Source: Mesorhizobium sp. 65-26 (lineage in GTDB: Bacteria > Pseudomonadota > Alphaproteobacteria > Rhizobiales > Rhizobiaceae). From it: a stretch of 64,000 nucleotides of DNA. The notes beneath the pieces are model-generated. The model was given only the letters and a program-made list of their open reading frames with translations, was not told the origin of the DNA and made no database searches. Both the position numbers and the translations under genes were made by a program. Of the stretch, positions 9,091 to 17,674 are shown piece by piece (the first letter of the stretch is position 1; each line of letters opens with the position of its first letter). Location of the stretch: positions 249,938 through 313,937 of the forward strand of contig MKVL01000038.1 of the NCBI GenBank assembly GCA_001899205.1, in the 5' to 3' direction.

Positions 9091-9850
9091 GCGATGCGTC
9101 GGTGAGCGACTTCTCCAACCCCGAAAGGTGGATGCCGCATTCGGTCTTGGCGTGGCCGGCCCAGCGGCCGCTGCGCGCGTCCTCGCCGGGCTGCACCGGC
9201 TGCGTGCAGGGGAAGCAGCCGATCGACAGATAGCCATAGGCGACCAGCGGGTTTTCCCGCAGCGCATGCGCGCGCATGTAGGCTGCCTGGTCAGCCGTCG
9301 TCCAATGGGCCAGCGGGTTGATGCGGATGCGCGAGCCGACGGCCTCGAAGACCGGAAGCGCGGCGCGCGTCGATGCCTGGAACCGCTTTCGCCCGGTGAA
9401 CCAAGCCCGGAAGGGCTCGACGCCCCGCGCCATAGGCTGCACCTTGCGCACGTCGCAGCAGGCATCGGTGCTGCTCTCGTGCAGATTGCCCTTGGGATCG
9501 ACACGCGCGAGCGCCGCTTCGTCAGGCTTGATCACCTGGATGTTGGTCAGGCCGAAATCGGCGGCAAGCGCGTCGCGATAGCCGAACGTCTCCTCGAAAT
9601 GCTTGCCGGTGTCGAGGAAGATGATCGGCAGGGAGCGGTCGATCTCGGACACCATGTGCAGCAGCACCGCCGAATCCGCGCCGAACGACGACACGGCCGC
9701 GACCTCGCCATGGAAGATGTCCATGACCGATCGTTCGATGATCCGCAGCGGATCGAGATGGCCGTGCAGCGCGTCCAGCCCCGCCGCCTCGGCGGCGACG
9801 CCGGCTTCGACATCGGCAATATGATCAAGCGGCCTTGGCTTCGCCAGCAT
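9086..9850 (-). CDS. cysH: Adenylyl-sulfate (APS/PAPS) reductase CysH
   Basis: Reduces activated sulfate to sulfite. The 254 residues contain the ATP-pyrophosphatase-like nucleotide loop SSFGADSAVLLHM and the catalytic Cys near the C terminus in TECGIHL. The extra cysteines DACCDVRK and GCFPC bind a 4Fe-4S cluster. That set marks the APS-reducing type (plant-like, common in rhizobia) rather than the cluster-free E. coli PAPS reductase. The start ATG at 9850 overlaps the cysI end by 26 bp, so translation is likely coupled. The TAG stop is supplied by a palindromic repeat. cysD and cysN are not in the window. Confidence 0.93.
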   Translation of the reverse strand: MLAKPRPLDHIADVEAGVAAEAAGLDALHGHLDPLRIIERSVMDIFHGEVAAVSSFGADSAVLLHMVSEIDRSLPIIFLDTGKHFEETFGYRDALAADFGLTNIQVIKPDEAALARVDPKGNLHESSTDACCDVRKVQPMARGVEPFRAWFTGRKRFQASTRAALPVFEAVGSRIRINPLAHWTTADQAAYMRAHALRENPLVAYGYLSIGCFPCTQPVQPGEDARSGRWAGHAKTECGIHLSGLEKSLTDASL

Positions 9851-11495
9851 AGAGCGCCTCCTTGAACGGCGCGGGACCGACACGGCGGTAAGCGTCGATG
9901 AAACGTTCGGACGGACCGAGCCGCAGGCCGAGATAGGTCTCGACGATCTGCTCGATGGCGTTGGTGATCTCCTCGGAGCTGAAGCCGGGACCGATGATCT
10001 CGCCCACCGAGGTGTTCTCGTCGGCCGAACCGCCGAGCGTCACCTGGTAGAGCTCGCTGCCCTTCTTCTCGACCCCGAGGATGCCGATATGGCCGACGTG
10101 ATGGTGGCCGCAGGCGTTGATGCATCCCGAGATCTTCAGCTTCAGTTCGCCGATCTCCCGCTGCCGCTCCAGCGAAGCGAAGCGGCGCGAGATCTCCTGC
10201 GCCACCGGAATGGAGCGGGCCGTCGCCAACGAGCAATAATCGAGCCCGGGGCACGCGATGATATCGGAGATCAGATTGGAGTTGGCGGTGGCCAGGTCGA
10301 TCTCGACCAGCGCGTCGTAGACAACCCTGAGGTCGGCGCGCGCCACATGCGGCAGAATCAGGTTCTGCTCATGACTGACCCGCAGCTCGTCGAAAGCATA
10401 TTTCTCGGCGATGTCGGCCACAGCTTCCATCTGGCTGGCAGTCGCATCGCCAGGCGCTTCGCCTATGCCCTTCAGCGAGATCGTAACCGCTGCGTAGTCG
10501 GGATGGCGGTGCGTGACCACGTTCTGGTCGAGCCATTCCGAGAAGCTCCTGGAATCCAGGCGATCGCGCTTGACCGCGGCGTCGCCTTCCGGCCGATCGG
10601 TCAGCGCCGGGGGCGCGAAATACGCCTCGATGGCGTGGATGTCGCTTTCGGGCAGGCGAAGGCCGGCATCCTTGAGCGCCTCCCACTCGGCCTCGATCTG
10701 GCTGGCGATCTCCTCGACACCGGTCTCGTGGACCAGGATCTTGATACGCGCCTTGTACTTGTTGTCGCGGCGGCCGTTGAGATTGTAAACGCGCAGGATC
10801 GCCGTGCAGTAGGACAACAGATCGGCTTCCGGCAGGAAGTCGCGGATCTTCTTGGCCACCATCGGCGTGCGCCCCTGGCCGCCGCCGACATACACGGCAA
10901 AGCCGAGTTCGCCGGCCGCGTTCTTCTTCAGGTGCAGGCCGATGTCGTGGGTCTGGATGGCGGCGCGGTCACGCTCGGCGCCCGTCACCGCGATCTTGAA
11001 CTTGCGCGGCAGGTACGAGAACTCCGGATGCACCGACGACCACTGGCGCAGGATTTCCGCATAGGGCCTGGGATCGGCGACCTCATCGGCGGCGGCGCCC
11101 GCGAAATGATCGGCGGTGACGTTGCGGATGCAGTTGCCGCTGGTCTGGATGGCGTGCATCTCGACGCTGGCGAGGTCAGCGAGGATCGCCGGAATGTCCG
11201 ACAGCGCCGGCCAGTTGAACTGGATGTTCTGCCGCGTGGTGAAGTGGCCGTAGCCCTTGTCGTACTTGCGCGCGATGTGGCCGAGCATGCGCAGTTGCCG
11301 GCTGTTCAGCGTGCCGTAGGGCACCGCGATGCGCAGCATGTAGGCATGAAGCTGGAGATAGACGCCGTTCATCAGCCGTAGCGGACGGAACTGGTCCTCC
11401 GTGATCTCACCCGCAAGCCGGCGCTGGACCTGGTCGCTGAACTCGGCGACGCGGGCCTTGACGAAATCGTGGTCGAACTCATCGTAACGGTACAT
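9825..11495 (-). CDS. cysI: Sulfite reductase hemoprotein CysI (nitrite/sulfite reductase family)
   Basis: Six-electron reduction of sulfite to sulfide. The 556 residues show the duplicated ferredoxin-like and siroheme/4Fe-4S domains. Cluster ligands are visible as C-x5-C in ACPGLDYCSLA and C-x3-C in ISGCINACGHHH. The ATG at 11495 (MYRYDEFDHDF) is the family start; upstream residues in the same frame are out-of-frame translation of the DUF2849 gene. The electron donor is probably ferredoxin or a separate flavoprotein, since no cysJ is present. It lies in the cysG-DUF2849-cysI-cysH cluster. Confidence 0.94.
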   Translation of the reverse strand: MYRYDEFDHDFVKARVAEFSDQVQRRLAGEITEDQFRPLRLMNGVYLQLHAYMLRIAVPYGTLNSRQLRMLGHIARKYDKGYGHFTTRQNIQFNWPALSDIPAILADLASVEMHAIQTSGNCIRNVTADHFAGAAADEVADPRPYAEILRQWSSVHPEFSYLPRKFKIAVTGAERDRAAIQTHDIGLHLKKNAAGELGFAVYVGGGQGRTPMVAKKIRDFLPEADLLSYCTAILRVYNLNGRRDNKYKARIKILVHETGVEEIASQIEAEWEALKDAGLRLPESDIHAIEAYFAPPALTDRPEGDAAVKRDRLDSRSFSEWLDQNVVTHRHPDYAAVTISLKGIGEAPGDATASQMEAVADIAEKYAFDELRVSHEQNLILPHVARADLRVVYDALVEIDLATANSNLISDIIACPGLDYCSLATARSIPVAQEISRRFASLERQREIGELKLKISGCINACGHHHVGHIGILGVEKKGSELYQVTLGGSADENTSVGEIIGPGFSSEEITNAIEQIVETYLGLRLGPSERFIDAYRRVGPAPFKEALYAGEAKAA

Positions 11496-11566
11496 CAAAT
11501 CGTCTTTCCGGGCGCATCCGCCCGCTTGAACATCGAGGCCGGCCAGCGCCGGCAAATTCCAGTTCG

Positions 11567-11872
11567 TCAGGCAGCCTTGGCGGTTTGCGGGCGCGCCTGC
11601 TTGCCGAGATCGTTGCGGTTGGTCGGCCCGGCGGCGCGGATCTTTTCGCGCAGCCGCACGGGCTCGACGATGCCAGCGACGATCGTCACATCGATCAGGT
11701 TGACGTCGACCACGAGATTGTCGGCCGCCGCCTTGGCGCCGATCGCCTCCAGGCGCTCCTCGCCGGCCTTGTCGGCGACTGTGTCGGCAGCCTCGATCGT
11801 CTCGGCCCAGGCGCCGTTGGCGTACCAGACGACTTCGCCATCCCCGAGGCGGTTCGCGGTCAGGACCTTCAT
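11567..11872 (-). CDS. DUF2849 protein
   Basis: A 101-residue protein starting MKVLTANRLGDGEVVWY. This small alphaproteobacterial family is typically encoded between cysG and cysI, as here. Its start overlaps the cysG stop by 4 bp, so the two are translationally coupled. Context suggests a role in sulfite reductase or siroheme delivery; biochemical function is not established. Confidence 0.85.
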   Translation of the reverse strand: MKVLTANRLGDGEVVWYANGAWAETIEAADTVADKAGEERLEAIGAKAAADNLVVDVNLIDVTIVAGIVEPVRLREKIRAAGPTNRNDLGKQARPQTAKAA

Positions 11873-13317
11873 GATGCAACTCCTTCGATGGCCCGGACGG
11901 CCCTGCCTTCGTGCTTGCGGGCCGCGAGCGGCTCGGAATGGTCGAAATTCGCGCCGGCGACGGCATCGCCGATGATGGTCATGACCGGCCCGTCGAGATC
12001 GACGCGCGCCTCAAGCGACGGCAGGTCGGCGAGCGTGCCGTGGAAGCGCCGGCGGTTGCCGAGGCTGGCGTTCTCTACCACGGCGACAGCCGTGTCCGGC
12101 GACAACCCGGCCTCGATCAGCCGCCCTGCAACCTCGGCGGCCACCGAGCGGCCCATATAGACGGCTACGGTGGCGCCGGAGATGGCGAGCTTGGCCCAAT
12201 CCGGCAGCGAATTGCCCTTGAGGTCGTGTCCGGTGGTGAACACCATCGACGACGTCACGCCGCGCAGCGTCAGCGGCAATTCGAAATCAGCGGCGGCGGC
12301 GAAGGCCGCCGTGACGCCCGGCACCACCTCGTAGGCGATGCCGGCCTCGCGCAGCGCCGCCATTTCCTCGCCCGCGCGGCCGAACACCAGGGGGTCGCCC
12401 GACTTCAGCCGCACCACGCGCTTGCCCTGGCGGCCCAGTTCGACCAGCAGCGCGTTGATTTCGGCCTGGCTCTTTGTATGGCATCCCTTGCGCTTGCCGA
12501 CCGGAAGGCGCTCGGCATCGCGGCGGGCCATGGCGACGATGGCTTCAGGAACCAGCGCGTCGTGAACGATCACATCCGCTTCCAGCAACAGGCGATGGGC
12601 GCGCAGCGTCAGCAGATCCTCTGCGCCCGGGCCCGCGCCGACCAGCGCGATGTGCCCGGCGGCCGGAGCGTTGGTGGCAAGCAGGTCCAGCGCGGCGTCA
12701 CGCGCCTTGTCGTACTCGCCCGCCTCGATGGCCCGCGCCGGGGTGCCGGCGAAGAAATCGCTCCAGAAACGGCGGCGGCGGTTGCCCTTCGGCAGCCGCT
12801 CGGCGGCGGCGCGCAGCGAGGCCGCCAGAGCGGCCAGCCGGCCGAGCGAGGGCGGCAGCATGCGGTCTATGCGCCCGCGCAGCATCTGCGCCAGAACGGG
12901 GCCGGCGCCTTCGGTGCCGATCGCGATCGCGACAGGCGCGCGGTTGACCAGGGCCGGCGTGAAGAAATCGCACAGCTCGGGCCGGTCCACGGCATTGACG
13001 GGAATGCCGAGCCGGCGCGCATCGGTGGCGACGCGGCTGTCCAGCGCCTCGTCACCGCTGGCGGCGAACACCATCACCGCGCCATGAAGCTGCGATGCAT
13101 CGTAGGGCTGGCGGATATGGGTTGCGCCGCTGCCCGCGATGAAGGCCAGCAACTCCTCGCCGGCATCCGAAGCGATAATGCGCAGCACCGCGCTCGACTG
13201 GTCGATCAGACGGGCCTTCGCCAGCGCTTCCTCGCCGTTCCCGACGATGGCCACGGCTTCGCCTTCTACCCGCGCGAAGACGGGGAAGGCGTTGAGCTTT
13301 GGCGCGGCATGCGGCAT
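11869..13317 (-). CDS. cysG: Siroheme synthase CysG (multifunctional)
   Basis: Makes siroheme for CysI. The N-terminal half (about 1-200) is precorrin-2 dehydrogenase/sirohydrochlorin ferrochelatase with the NAD motif VAIVGNGEEALAKARLI. The C-terminal half (about 220-470) is uroporphyrinogen-III C-methyltransferase with VGAGPGAEDLLTLRA, VRLKSGDPLVFGRAGEE and VVPGVTAAFAAAA. The ATG at 13317 (MPHAAPKLNAF) with AGGA upstream is chosen; the frame upstream of it runs through a structured non-coding leader. The product is 482 residues, normal for full-length CysG. First gene of the operon. Confidence 0.93.
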   Translation of the reverse strand: MPHAAPKLNAFPVFARVEGEAVAIVGNGEEALAKARLIDQSSAVLRIIASDAGEELLAFIAGSGATHIRQPYDASQLHGAVMVFAASGDEALDSRVATDARRLGIPVNAVDRPELCDFFTPALVNRAPVAIAIGTEGAGPVLAQMLRGRIDRMLPPSLGRLAALAASLRAAAERLPKGNRRRRFWSDFFAGTPARAIEAGEYDKARDAALDLLATNAPAAGHIALVGAGPGAEDLLTLRAHRLLLEADVIVHDALVPEAIVAMARRDAERLPVGKRKGCHTKSQAEINALLVELGRQGKRVVRLKSGDPLVFGRAGEEMAALREAGIAYEVVPGVTAAFAAAADFELPLTLRGVTSSMVFTTGHDLKGNSLPDWAKLAISGATVAVYMGRSVAAEVAGRLIEAGLSPDTAVAVVENASLGNRRRFHGTLADLPSLEARVDLDGPVMTIIGDAVAGANFDHSEPLAARKHEGRAVRAIEGVAS

Positions 13318-13382
13318 GGCGAGCGGAATCCTGAACAGACCGCCAGTTCTACCCACCAGGGCGAAAAACCAGAAGAAACGCA

Positions 13383-13429
13383 CTCGCGCTTCGCATTGCG
13401 GGATGCAATCGCTTTTCTGAAAGCGCGAG
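13383..13429 (-). promoter_or_regulatory. Structured leader hairpin upstream of cysG
   Basis: A perfect 9-bp stem CTCGCGCTT/AAGCGCGAG (13383-13391, 13421-13429) encloses an inner ATTGC/GCAAT stem (13395-13399, 13405-13409). On the minus-strand transcript it lies about 65 nt before the cysG start and follows a T-rich stretch. It may be an attenuator, RNA-stability element or protein site; it matches no riboswitch I know. Confidence 0.35.
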
Positions 13430-13542
13430 GGGCCGGAGAAAAAAATTCCACACCAACGCGCAAAGCGAAGGGAAGTTGGCGCTTGTAGCCCCATTTCGCG
13501 GCTTTCTAGCGGGCAACGCAGCCGCTCGCAAAACAGATTTTT

Positions 13543-13567
13543 CTAATTTCTACTAATTTACTAGATT
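13543..13567 (-). promoter_or_regulatory. AT-rich direct repeats, likely cys operon promoter/operator
   Basis: CTAATTT occurs at 13543 and 13553 and a variant CTAGATT at 13561, an unusually AT-rich block in a GC-rich region. It is the best candidate for the cys operon control region, about 225 bp before cysG, which would imply a long leader. The rest of the 513-bp gap 13318-13830 holds the leader hairpin and nothing else I can name. Confidence 0.35.
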
Positions 13568-13830
13568 AAAGCGTCCGCCGCCGCAGCGGCGCGTGGCGCG
13601 CCCCTGAAGGTCATGGCCATGCAAGCGCCGGTCGACTGGAACTATCGCGCTTCGCGACACGTTTGGTTGCTGCATTCCGCATGCCGGGCGGCATCGACTG
13701 GCATCGCGCGAACGCGGTTGAAAACAGCTGGAACAGGAATGTTCGATCCGTTCGAATGCACCCGGCTCCAGCTATCCATACCGCCGGTTGGAACTTCGAT
13801 CGGCATACCTTGCAAGCCAGGAGGAACGCG

Positions 13831-14277
13831 ATGAGCATCAAACTTAAACATGGCCTTTGGGTCATCGTGGCGGACGGCGAGAAGGCGCTTTTCCTGCGCA
13901 ACCAGGGCGACTCCAGGTTTCCCAACCTGGAAGTGGTGCAGGAAATGGCGCAGGAGAACCCGCCGACGCGGGAGCAGGGAAGCGACAGGCCGGGCCGCTA
14001 TAATGATGGCCCCACGGTTCACCGCAGCGCTGTCCAGGACACCGACTGGCATCGCTTGAACAAGGACAGGTTCGCCAACGAGATCGCCGGGCGGCTCTAT
14101 AGGCTCGCGCACAAGGGTGAATTCGACGATGTAGTGTTGATCGCGCCGCCGCGCGTGCTGGGCGAGATGCGGCAGAAGCTGCACCAGGAAGTTGGCGACA
14201 AGGTGCGAGCGGAAATTCCCAAGACACTGACCAACCACACGATCGCCGAGATCGAGACCCTGCTCCAGTCGGTCTGA
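13831..14277 (+). CDS. Host attachment family protein
   Basis: A 148-residue member of the family named for an Agrobacterium protein needed for attachment to host cells. Features are the opening KHGLWVIVADGEKALFLRN, the segment NDGPTVHRSAVQDTDWH and the C-terminal VLIAPPRVLGEMRQKLH. The molecular role is unknown; it has no signal peptide, so direct adhesion is doubtful. A strong AGGAGGAA box precedes the ATG at 13831. It stands alone with its own upstream region. Confidence 0.82.
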   Translation: MSIKLKHGLWVIVADGEKALFLRNQGDSRFPNLEVVQEMAQENPPTREQGSDRPGRYNDGPTVHRSAVQDTDWHRLNKDRFANEIAGRLYRLAHKGEFDDVVLIAPPRVLGEMRQKLHQEVGDKVRAEIPKTLTNHTIAEIETLLQSV

Positions 14278-14485
14278 GCCAAACCTTGGACGCCCGCGCC
14301 AGACGTCGCGGCCGGTCTCATAGAGGTCGGCCGCGATTTTCTTCGCCTCAAGCCTGTCCCTGGGGCCGATTTCTGCGCCGCGATGGTTGCAACACCGCCG
14401 CACTCTCCACCATATTGCAAAAAGCGGCGGCCTTTCGGGCAGCGCTCATCCGACATCGCAATCACAGAAAGGCGCTCCATAGACA

Positions 14486-16300
14486 ATGCCGCATGACACG
14501 CCCCTTATCGCAACCATCGTCGCCGGTCTGGGGCTTGCATTCGTGCTCGGCGCCTTAGCCAATCGTTTCCGCATTCCGCCTCTCGTGGGCTATCTCATTG
14601 CCGGCGTGCTGGTTGGACCGAACACGCCCGGCTTCGTCGCCGATGGCGGGCTGGCCACCGAACTGGCCGAGATCGGCGTGATCCTGCTGATGTTCGGCGT
14701 CGGCCTGCATTTCTCGCTGAAGGACCTGCTGTCCGTGCGCGCGATCGCCGTGCCCGGCGCCGTGGTGCAGATCGGCTTCGCGACGCTCCTGGGCGTCGGC
14801 CTTGCCTGGATGCTGGGCTGGTCGATGGGCGCGGGCCTCGTCTTCGGCCTGGCGCTATCCGTCGCCTCAACGGTCGTCCTGCTGCGCGCCATGCAGGAGC
14901 GCCGCCTGATCGAGACGGAGCGGGGGCGCATCGCCGTCGGCTGGCTGATCGTCGAGGATCTGGCCATGGTGCTGGCGCTGGTGCTGCTTCCAGCCCTGGC
15001 CGGCGTGCTTGGCGGCGATCAGCAGCCGCAGACCCAGATCAGCGGCGTGATGTCCCTGCCCGCCAGCTACGGCATATGGGGGGTGCTCGGCATCACGCTG
15101 GCCAAGGTGGTGGCCTTCGTCGTCGTTATGCTGGTGGTCGGCCGCCGGGTCATCCCCTGGATTCTGCATTATGTCGCGCACACCGGATCGCGCGAGCTCT
15201 TCCGCCTTGCGGTGCTGGCCATCGCGCTCGGCGTCGCGTTCGGCGCCGCCAAGCTGTTCGGCGTGTCGCTGGCGCTGGGCGCCTTCTTCGCCGGCATGAT
15301 CATGAGCGAATCCGAGCTCAGCCATCGCGCGGCGGAGGAGTCGCTTCCGCTGCGCGACGCCTTCTCCGTGCTGTTCTTCGTTTCCGTCGGCATGTTGTTC
15401 GATCCGTTCAGCCTGGTCCACAATGGCTGGCCGATCCTGGCGACGCTGGCCATCATCCTCGTCGGCAAGTCGCTGGCGGCCTTCGTCATCGTCATCGCCT
15501 TCGGCTACCCGATCGCCACAGCGCTGATGATCTCCGCAAGCCTGGCGCAGATCGGCGAATTCTCCTTCATCCTGGCCGAACTTGGCGTCGGCCTGAACCT
15601 GCTGCCCGAGCAGGGCCGCGATCTCATCCTTGCCGGCGCCATCCTGTCGATCGTGCTCAATCCGCTGATGTTCCTGGCAGTTGACCGGATGAAGCCCTGG
15701 CTGGAAAAGCGGACCGGAAAAGGCGTCCCGCCGGCGGAGGCAAAGCCGGTTGGCCCGGCCACGGAGCCAGGCAAGGTGGCTTCGGTCGCCGCCGCGCCCA
15801 AGGAGGACGGACCGCCACCCAGGACGACGCTGGACGGCCATGCCATCCTGATCGGCTACGGCCGGGTGGGCAGTCTCGTCGGCGCCGCGCTGAAGCAGGC
15901 CGGCATGCCCTTCCTGGTCGTGGAGGATGCCGACAAGACACTTGCCCGGCTCAAGGCCGATGACATCGAGACCGTGGCCGGCAACGCCGCCAATGCGGAG
16001 GTTTTCGCCGCCGCCAATCCGGAAGGCGCGAAACGGCTGATCCTCGCCATTCCCAACGCGTTCGAGGCCGGCCAGATCGTGCTGCGGGCGCGCGCCGCGA
16101 ACCCCGCCATCAACGTTGTCGCCCGCGCTCACTCAGATGCGGAGGTCGAGCATCTCAAGGGTCTCGGCGCCGATACGGTGATCATGGGCGAGCGCGAGAT
16201 CGCGCGGGGTATCGTCGAGGAGGTGCTGGGCGGCGCGATGCCCCCCTCTCCGCCAGCGCAAGCGGCTTCAGCGCAGGAAGCCGCGGAGCCCGCGAGCTAG
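14486..16300 (+). CDS. CPA2 cation:proton antiporter with RCK/TrkA-N domain (YbaL/KefB-like)
   Basis: Membrane antiporter of 604 residues. About 12 hydrophobic helices fill residues 1-400 (starting GLGLAFVLGALANRF, with the conserved LVGYLIAGVLVGP and GVILLMFGVGLHF). A Pro/Ala-rich linker leads to a cytoplasmic TrkA-N/RCK domain (about 450-570, HAILIGYGRVGSLVG) that binds NAD(H) and gates K+ or Na+ exchange with H+. It resembles YbaL more than KefC; the ion is not determinable. The TAG stop codon overlaps the terminal CTAGAGCAA of a palindromic repeat. Confidence 0.9.
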   Translation: MPHDTPLIATIVAGLGLAFVLGALANRFRIPPLVGYLIAGVLVGPNTPGFVADGGLATELAEIGVILLMFGVGLHFSLKDLLSVRAIAVPGAVVQIGFATLLGVGLAWMLGWSMGAGLVFGLALSVASTVVLLRAMQERRLIETERGRIAVGWLIVEDLAMVLALVLLPALAGVLGGDQQPQTQISGVMSLPASYGIWGVLGITLAKVVAFVVVMLVVGRRVIPWILHYVAHTGSRELFRLAVLAIALGVAFGAAKLFGVSLALGAFFAGMIMSESELSHRAAEESLPLRDAFSVLFFVSVGMLFDPFSLVHNGWPILATLAIILVGKSLAAFVIVIAFGYPIATALMISASLAQIGEFSFILAELGVGLNLLPEQGRDLILAGAILSIVLNPLMFLAVDRMKPWLEKRTGKGVPPAEAKPVGPATEPGKVASVAAAPKEDGPPPRTTLDGHAILIGYGRVGSLVGAALKQAGMPFLVVEDADKTLARLKADDIETVAGNAANAEVFAAANPEGAKRLILAIPNAFEAGQIVLRARAANPAINVVARAHSDAEVEHLKGLGADTVIMGEREIARGIVEEVLGGAMPPSPPAQAASAQEAAEPAS

Positions 16301-16426
16301 AGCAATTCCAGCAAAAGTGCGTAGCGGTTTTGCCGGGAAAAGCGCGTAGCGCTTTCCCTTGGGAATTTCTAAAAACAAAGAGTTAGAGCAATGCCGGCGA
16401 TTCAATTTTCGCCGGGGTTGCTCTAG
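16297..16426. repeat. 130-bp palindromic repeat with 9-bp terminal inverted repeats
   Basis: Ends are CTAGAGCAA (16297-16305) and TTGCTCTAG (16418-16426), perfect inverts. Inside are the AGCAATTCC core, nested AGCGCGTAGCGCTT hairpins and CCCTTGGGAATT. It fills a convergent junction and resembles a non-autonomous MITE-like rhizobial repeat. Confidence 0.8.
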
Positions 16427-16485
16427 CGGCATCGGGCATCCCACCCGGTCTGCGCGAAGCCGGGCGATCCGACCTGGCGGCCGAC

Positions 16486-17235
16486 TCAGACGTGCTGACC
16501 GCCATTGATATGGATCTCCGAGCCGCTCACATAGGCGGCCTGCCCCGAGCACAGGAAGAAGATGATGTCGGCGACCTCGGCCGTTGTACCGAGGCGCCGC
16601 AACGGGATCGCCTCGACGATCTTGTCCGTGCCCGGCGAGAGAATCGCGGTGTCGATCTCGCCCGGCGCGATGGCGTTGACGCGGATGCCATGCGGACCGA
16701 AGTCATGCGCCATTTCGCGCGTCAGCGAGCCGAGCGCCGCCTTCGACGTCGCGTAGGCCGTGCCGGCGAAAGGATGCACGCGGGTGCCGGCGATCGAGGT
16801 GACGTTGACGATCGAGCCCTTCGCCGCCGCCAGCTCCTTGAACAGACCGCGTGCCAGCATGATCGGGGCGAAGAAATTGACCTGGAAGACGTCGCGCCAG
16901 ACATGCATCGGCGTGTCGATGGAGTTCAGGCGCTCGCCTTCCTTGAGCTTGGGCGAGATGCCGGCATTGTTGACCAGCGCGTGCAACTGCCCGCCATGCG
17001 GCTCCAGCCGGTGGCGGATCTCGGCGACGGCGATACCGACGTCCTCCTGATCGGCGAGGTCGACCTTGATATGGTCCTCCGGGCCAGCCGGCCATGGACA
17101 ATCCTCGGCGAAGGCCTGACGAGAGCAGGTGATGACGCGCCAGCCCTCGCGCGAAAAGCGCTTTACGGTCGCATGGCCGATACCACGGCTGGCGCCCGTG
17201 AGGACGATGGTCTTTCTGGTGTCGGCTTCGGCCAT
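16486..17235 (-). CDS. SDR-family NAD(P)-dependent oxidoreductase
   Basis: Classical short-chain dehydrogenase of 249 residues. It has the Rossmann glycine motif TGASRGIGHA (about 13-22), NNAGIS, the catalytic Ser in the VTSIAGT region and Tyr-x3-Lys in YATSKAALG. The C-terminal FLCSGQAAYVSGSEIHINGG is typical of the FabG-like group. Substrate is unknown and neighbours give no clue. It ends opposite the antiporter with a repeat between them. Confidence 0.88.
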   Translation of the reverse strand: MAEADTRKTIVLTGASRGIGHATVKRFSREGWRVITCSRQAFAEDCPWPAGPEDHIKVDLADQEDVGIAVAEIRHRLEPHGGQLHALVNNAGISPKLKEGERLNSIDTPMHVWRDVFQVNFFAPIMLARGLFKELAAAKGSIVNVTSIAGTRVHPFAGTAYATSKAALGSLTREMAHDFGPHGIRVNAIAPGEIDTAILSPGTDKIVEAIPLRRLGTTAEVADIIFFLCSGQAAYVSGSEIHINGGQHV

Positions 17236-17331
17236 GGCTTGGTCTCCGGCGCGTGGTCTAGCCGAATATGGTTATAGTGGCGAGAGGTCACTAGAGATTG
17301 CAGGCCGGTAGCGGGACACGTCTATCGCGGT

Positions 17332-17670
17332 TCAGTAGCAGGTCGGGCACTGCACATGCAGGCCAAGGTTGAGAAGAAAAACCAGACCTGCCAACGTCCA
17401 GAGAACTCTCAAGAAAATGCTGCGCGACCGCTTGGCGAGGCGCGCCACCCCCCAAGCCACTCCATAAGGCAGCAAAAGCCCCATGATAACGGAACCGAAT
17501 ATCGCGCCGATTCTCTCGTGATCCAGATATGCCGGATTGGGGAAATAGAGATATGGCAGATGTCGTATCACCACGACACAAACAGTCATTCCGAGCAACA
17601 AAAGCCACTGCCACGCGCTCAGACGCTTGTATGCTTTCACATCAACCGGCTCGGCCAGTTCGCCGGTCAC
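17332..17670 (-). CDS. Hypothetical membrane protein, 112 aa
   Basis: Three hydrophobic segments (about 20-38, 57-75, 87-105) and a C-terminal Cys pair in QCPTCY. No recognised family. It begins 4 bp after the PBP stop codon on the same strand, suggesting translational coupling. Its base composition looks less GC-rich than its neighbours, by eye. It could be a small envelope protein. Confidence 0.55.
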   Translation of the reverse strand: MTGELAEPVDVKAYKRLSAWQWLLLLGMTVCVVVIRHLPYLYFPNPAYLDHERIGAIFGSVIMGLLLPYGVAWGVARLAKRSRSIFLRVLWTLAGLVFLLNLGLHVQCPTCY

Positions 17671-17674
17671 ATTC

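Noticed and set aside
11496-11966. N-terminal extension of CysI
   Set aside because: The extra 157 residues are another frame of the DUF2849 gene; CysI homologues start at MYRYDEF.
11911-13488. 525-residue open frame opposite cysG
   Set aside because: Same reasoning: antisense to a conserved multifunctional enzyme with intact motifs.
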